Source: an uncultured Actinomycetes bacterium
Lineage (GTDB): Bacteria > Actinomycetota > Actinomycetes > Nanopelagicales > Nanopelagicaceae
Direction of reading: 5' to 3'
NCBI GenBank assembly: GCA_903893085.1
Contig: CAITKS010000050.1
Span: 1-6,350 of the forward strand
Length of the DNA: 6,350 nucleotides
Under the pieces are notes generated by a model. That model saw only the letters and a list, made by a program, of their open reading frames with translations, had not been told where the DNA came from and did no database searches. Made by a program: the position numbers and the translations under genes. How positions within the stretch are numbered: position 1 is the first letter of the stretch; every line of letters starts with the position of its first letter. Shown one piece after another: positions 5,464 to 6,350 of the stretch.

Positions 5464-6312
5464 GTGCGAGTGGCAAAGTTGGTGGCACGCCAAAAAGAGC
5501 ATAAGGTGCGCGGCGTGCCAGCAAAAAAGAATGCCCCTGCCAAGAAGGTAGCGAAAAAAGCCCCTGCGAAAAAAGTGGCTAAGAAAGCACCTGCAAAGAA
5601 AGCACCTGCAAAGAAAGTGGCCAAGAAGGCTCCGGCGAAAAAGGTAGTAAAAAAAGCACCAGCTAAAAAGGCTGTTGCCAAAAAAGCACCTGCTAAGAAA
5701 GCGCCTGTTAAAAAAGCACCAGGCCGCCCCTTCCCTTCAAAAGTTGGCAAGACAACTCTTACCGTTGATGAGAAATCCCAAACGGTAAGTGTTGCAACCG
5801 TTGTTGCACCTGTTGCAGCACCAGTTATTGAAGAACGTCGCCTAGTAATGCCCCCACCACCACGCCCAGTAAAGAGTGGAAAGAAAGTTGCGCCACTTAA
5901 GCCAATTAAGGCAGCACCGACTCCGGTTACCGCCAGCGATGGTGAGGCTCCATGGTCTGGCGCAGAATTGAAATCTATCCGCACAGAAATTGCTAAAGAC
6001 TTAGCGCGTCTGCGCGAAGAGCTCGCACACGTTGAAGCCGAAATGGATGAGCTAATCGCCGAATCAGGTGAAGGCGCCGGAGATGATCAGGCAGATTCAG
6101 GAACAAAAACTTTCGAACGCGAACATGAGATGTCTCTAGTTATAAATGCGCGAGATATGGTTTTGCAGACCGAACGCGCCTTAGATCGTATTGATAACAA
6201 AACTTATGGAAGTTGCGAAGAGTGCGGCAATGCAATCGGAAAAGCGCGCCTGCAAGTATTTCCTCGAGCCACTCTCTGCATGATCTGCAAGCAGAAGGAA
6301 GAGCGGCGCTAA
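5464..6312 (+). CDS. TraR/DksA-family zinc-finger protein with long lysine-rich N-terminal tail
   Basis: Up to 282 residues. DksA/TraR proteins enter the RNA polymerase secondary channel with a coiled coil and change promoter selectivity. Here residues about 165-245 form the two helices, with acidic tip D208-Q-A-D211-S-G213 corresponding to the DxxDxA tip of DksA (the Ala position is Gly). The C4 zinc finger is C251-x2-C254-x17-C272-x2-C275, ending QVFPRATLCMICKQKEERR, typical of the actinobacterial branch. Residues about 20-86 are an AKKAP-type low-complexity tail resembling histone H1 or mycobacterial HupB tails. A variable Pro/Val/Lys linker follows (87-160). The start is uncertain: GTG at 5464 is the longest, and GTG codons also occur at 5470, 5482, 5506 and 5515. 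GTG 5515 is attractive because AAGGTG lies 6 bases upstream and the protein would begin MPAKKNAPAKK, close to relatives. The gene follows ileS divergently, as next neighbours in Streptomyces-like synteny. Confidence 0.9.
   Translation: MRVAKLVARQKEHKVRGVPAKKNAPAKKVAKKAPAKKVAKKAPAKKAPAKKVAKKAPAKKVVKKAPAKKAVAKKAPAKKAPVKKAPGRPFPSKVGKTTLTVDEKSQTVSVATVVAPVAAPVIEERRLVMPPPPRPVKSGKKVAPLKPIKAAPTPVTASDGEAPWSGAELKSIRTEIAKDLARLREELAHVEAEMDELIAESGEGAGDDQADSGTKTFEREHEMSLVINARDMVLQTERALDRIDNKTYGSCEECGNAIGKARLQVFPRATLCMICKQKEERR
5521..5721 (+). repeat. Degenerate AKKAP-coding repeat tract
   Basis: About 67 codons encode repeated AKKAP, AKKVA and VKKAP units with period near five codons. Synonymous codons vary widely between units (gca/gct/gcg/gcc; aaa/aag; cct/cca/ccg), so most units are old and kept by selection on the protein. 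One exception is a perfect 15-base tandem duplication, gcacctgcaaagaaa at 5587-5601 and 5602-5616, which looks recent. The tract also holds several A6 runs and one A7 run (5649-5655), prone to slippage. On the complementary strand it produces an artificial Ala/Phe/Gly-rich open frame that is not a gene. Confidence 0.85.
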
Positions 6313-6313
6313 A

Positions 6314-6350
6314 GTGCGCCCCAGTTCCAATCTCTGGAAAAAGCTCTACA
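6314..6350 (+). CDS. Start of a further gene, cut by the window edge; possibly lspA by synteny
   Basis: One base after the preceding stop codon, GTG at 6314 opens a frame with no stop to the end of the window, reading M-R-P-S-S-N-L-W-K-K-L-Y. In Streptomyces and relatives the gene after the TraR/DksA-like gene is lspA (prolipoprotein signal peptidase), whose N-terminus is a short basic segment before the first membrane helix. The visible residues are compatible with that but too few to identify anything. The 1-base spacing suggests translational coupling. The call is context-based, and another start further on is possible. Confidence 0.35.
   Translation, partial: MRPSSNLWKKLY

Noticed and set aside
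5012..5551. Plus-strand open frame running from inside ileS across the divergent spacer; its last part could start at ATG 5411 as a 46-codon Cys-containing peptide.
   Set aside because: It lies antisense to conserved IleS sequence and then overlaps the start of the TraR/DksA-like gene in another frame. The Cys residues show no recognised pattern, and no start signal is convincing.
5427..5984. Long minus-strand open frame rich in Ala, Phe and Gly (GAFFAGAFLA-like repeats).
   Set aside because: It is the mirror of the AKKAP-coding tract; lysine codons on the plus strand read as Phe/Leu on the minus strand. No family resemblance, and it would overlap a clear zinc-finger gene.
1..6350. Search by eye for tRNA/rRNA genes, CRISPR arrays, insertion-sequence ends and att sites.
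   Set aside because: Nearly every base is covered by conserved coding sequence; no clover-leaf, spaced repeats or transposase fragments were seen.

Overview
The window looks like the end of an actinobacterial division and cell-wall (dcw) cluster, followed by the ileS/TraR-family neighbourhood that lies beside that cluster in many Actinobacteria. The lineage evidence is the gene order ftsZ(end)-pgeF-yggS-sepF-yggT, an FtsZ tail ending in DVPDFMK, an actinobacterial-type long IleS, and a TraR/DksA protein with a PAKKA-like lysine-rich tail. Base composition is moderate, with many A/T-rich codons, unlike the very high GC of most Actinobacteria. A streamlined low-GC aquatic actinobacterium (for example the freshwater acI/Nanopelagicales group) is a reasonable inference, but the sequence alone does not prove it.

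Layout: bases 1-107 are the last 34 codons of ftsZ. Four plus-strand genes follow closely: pgeF (145-810), yggS (807-1493, overlapping pgeF by 4 bases), sepF (1503-1973) and yggT (2000-2281). They probably form one transcription unit continuing from ftsZ. A large minus-strand gene, ileS (2285-5395), converges on yggT with only 3 bases between the stop codons. A 68-base divergent spacer (5396-5463) separates ileS from a plus-strand TraR/DksA-type zinc-finger gene (5464-6312). One base later a further reading frame, possibly lspA by synteny, starts and runs off the window.

How the genes fit together: FtsZ polymerises at the division site, and its conserved C-terminal peptide is the docking site for SepF, the membrane anchor of Z-rings in Actinobacteria, which lack FtsA. 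PgeF removes wrongly built peptidoglycan precursors, YggS is a PLP-homeostasis protein, and YggT is a small membrane protein that habitually travels with SepF. The usual next gene, divIVA/wag31, is absent from its expected place, and ileS sits there in reverse orientation. The remaining genes serve translation (IleS) and RNA polymerase control (TraR/DksA-like).

Points worth a second look are the swapped GXHH class I signature in IleS, the missing divIVA with inverted ileS, the histone-H1-like lysine tail on the TraR/DksA protein (with a perfect 15-base tandem duplication and an A7 slippery site leading to a quick -1 stop), and the near absence of Shine-Dalgarno sequences with promoter-like elements very close to start codons. 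I saw no mobile element, CRISPR array, tRNA or rRNA. Apart from these points the region reads as ordinary housekeeping DNA, and I do not see a wholly new system in it.
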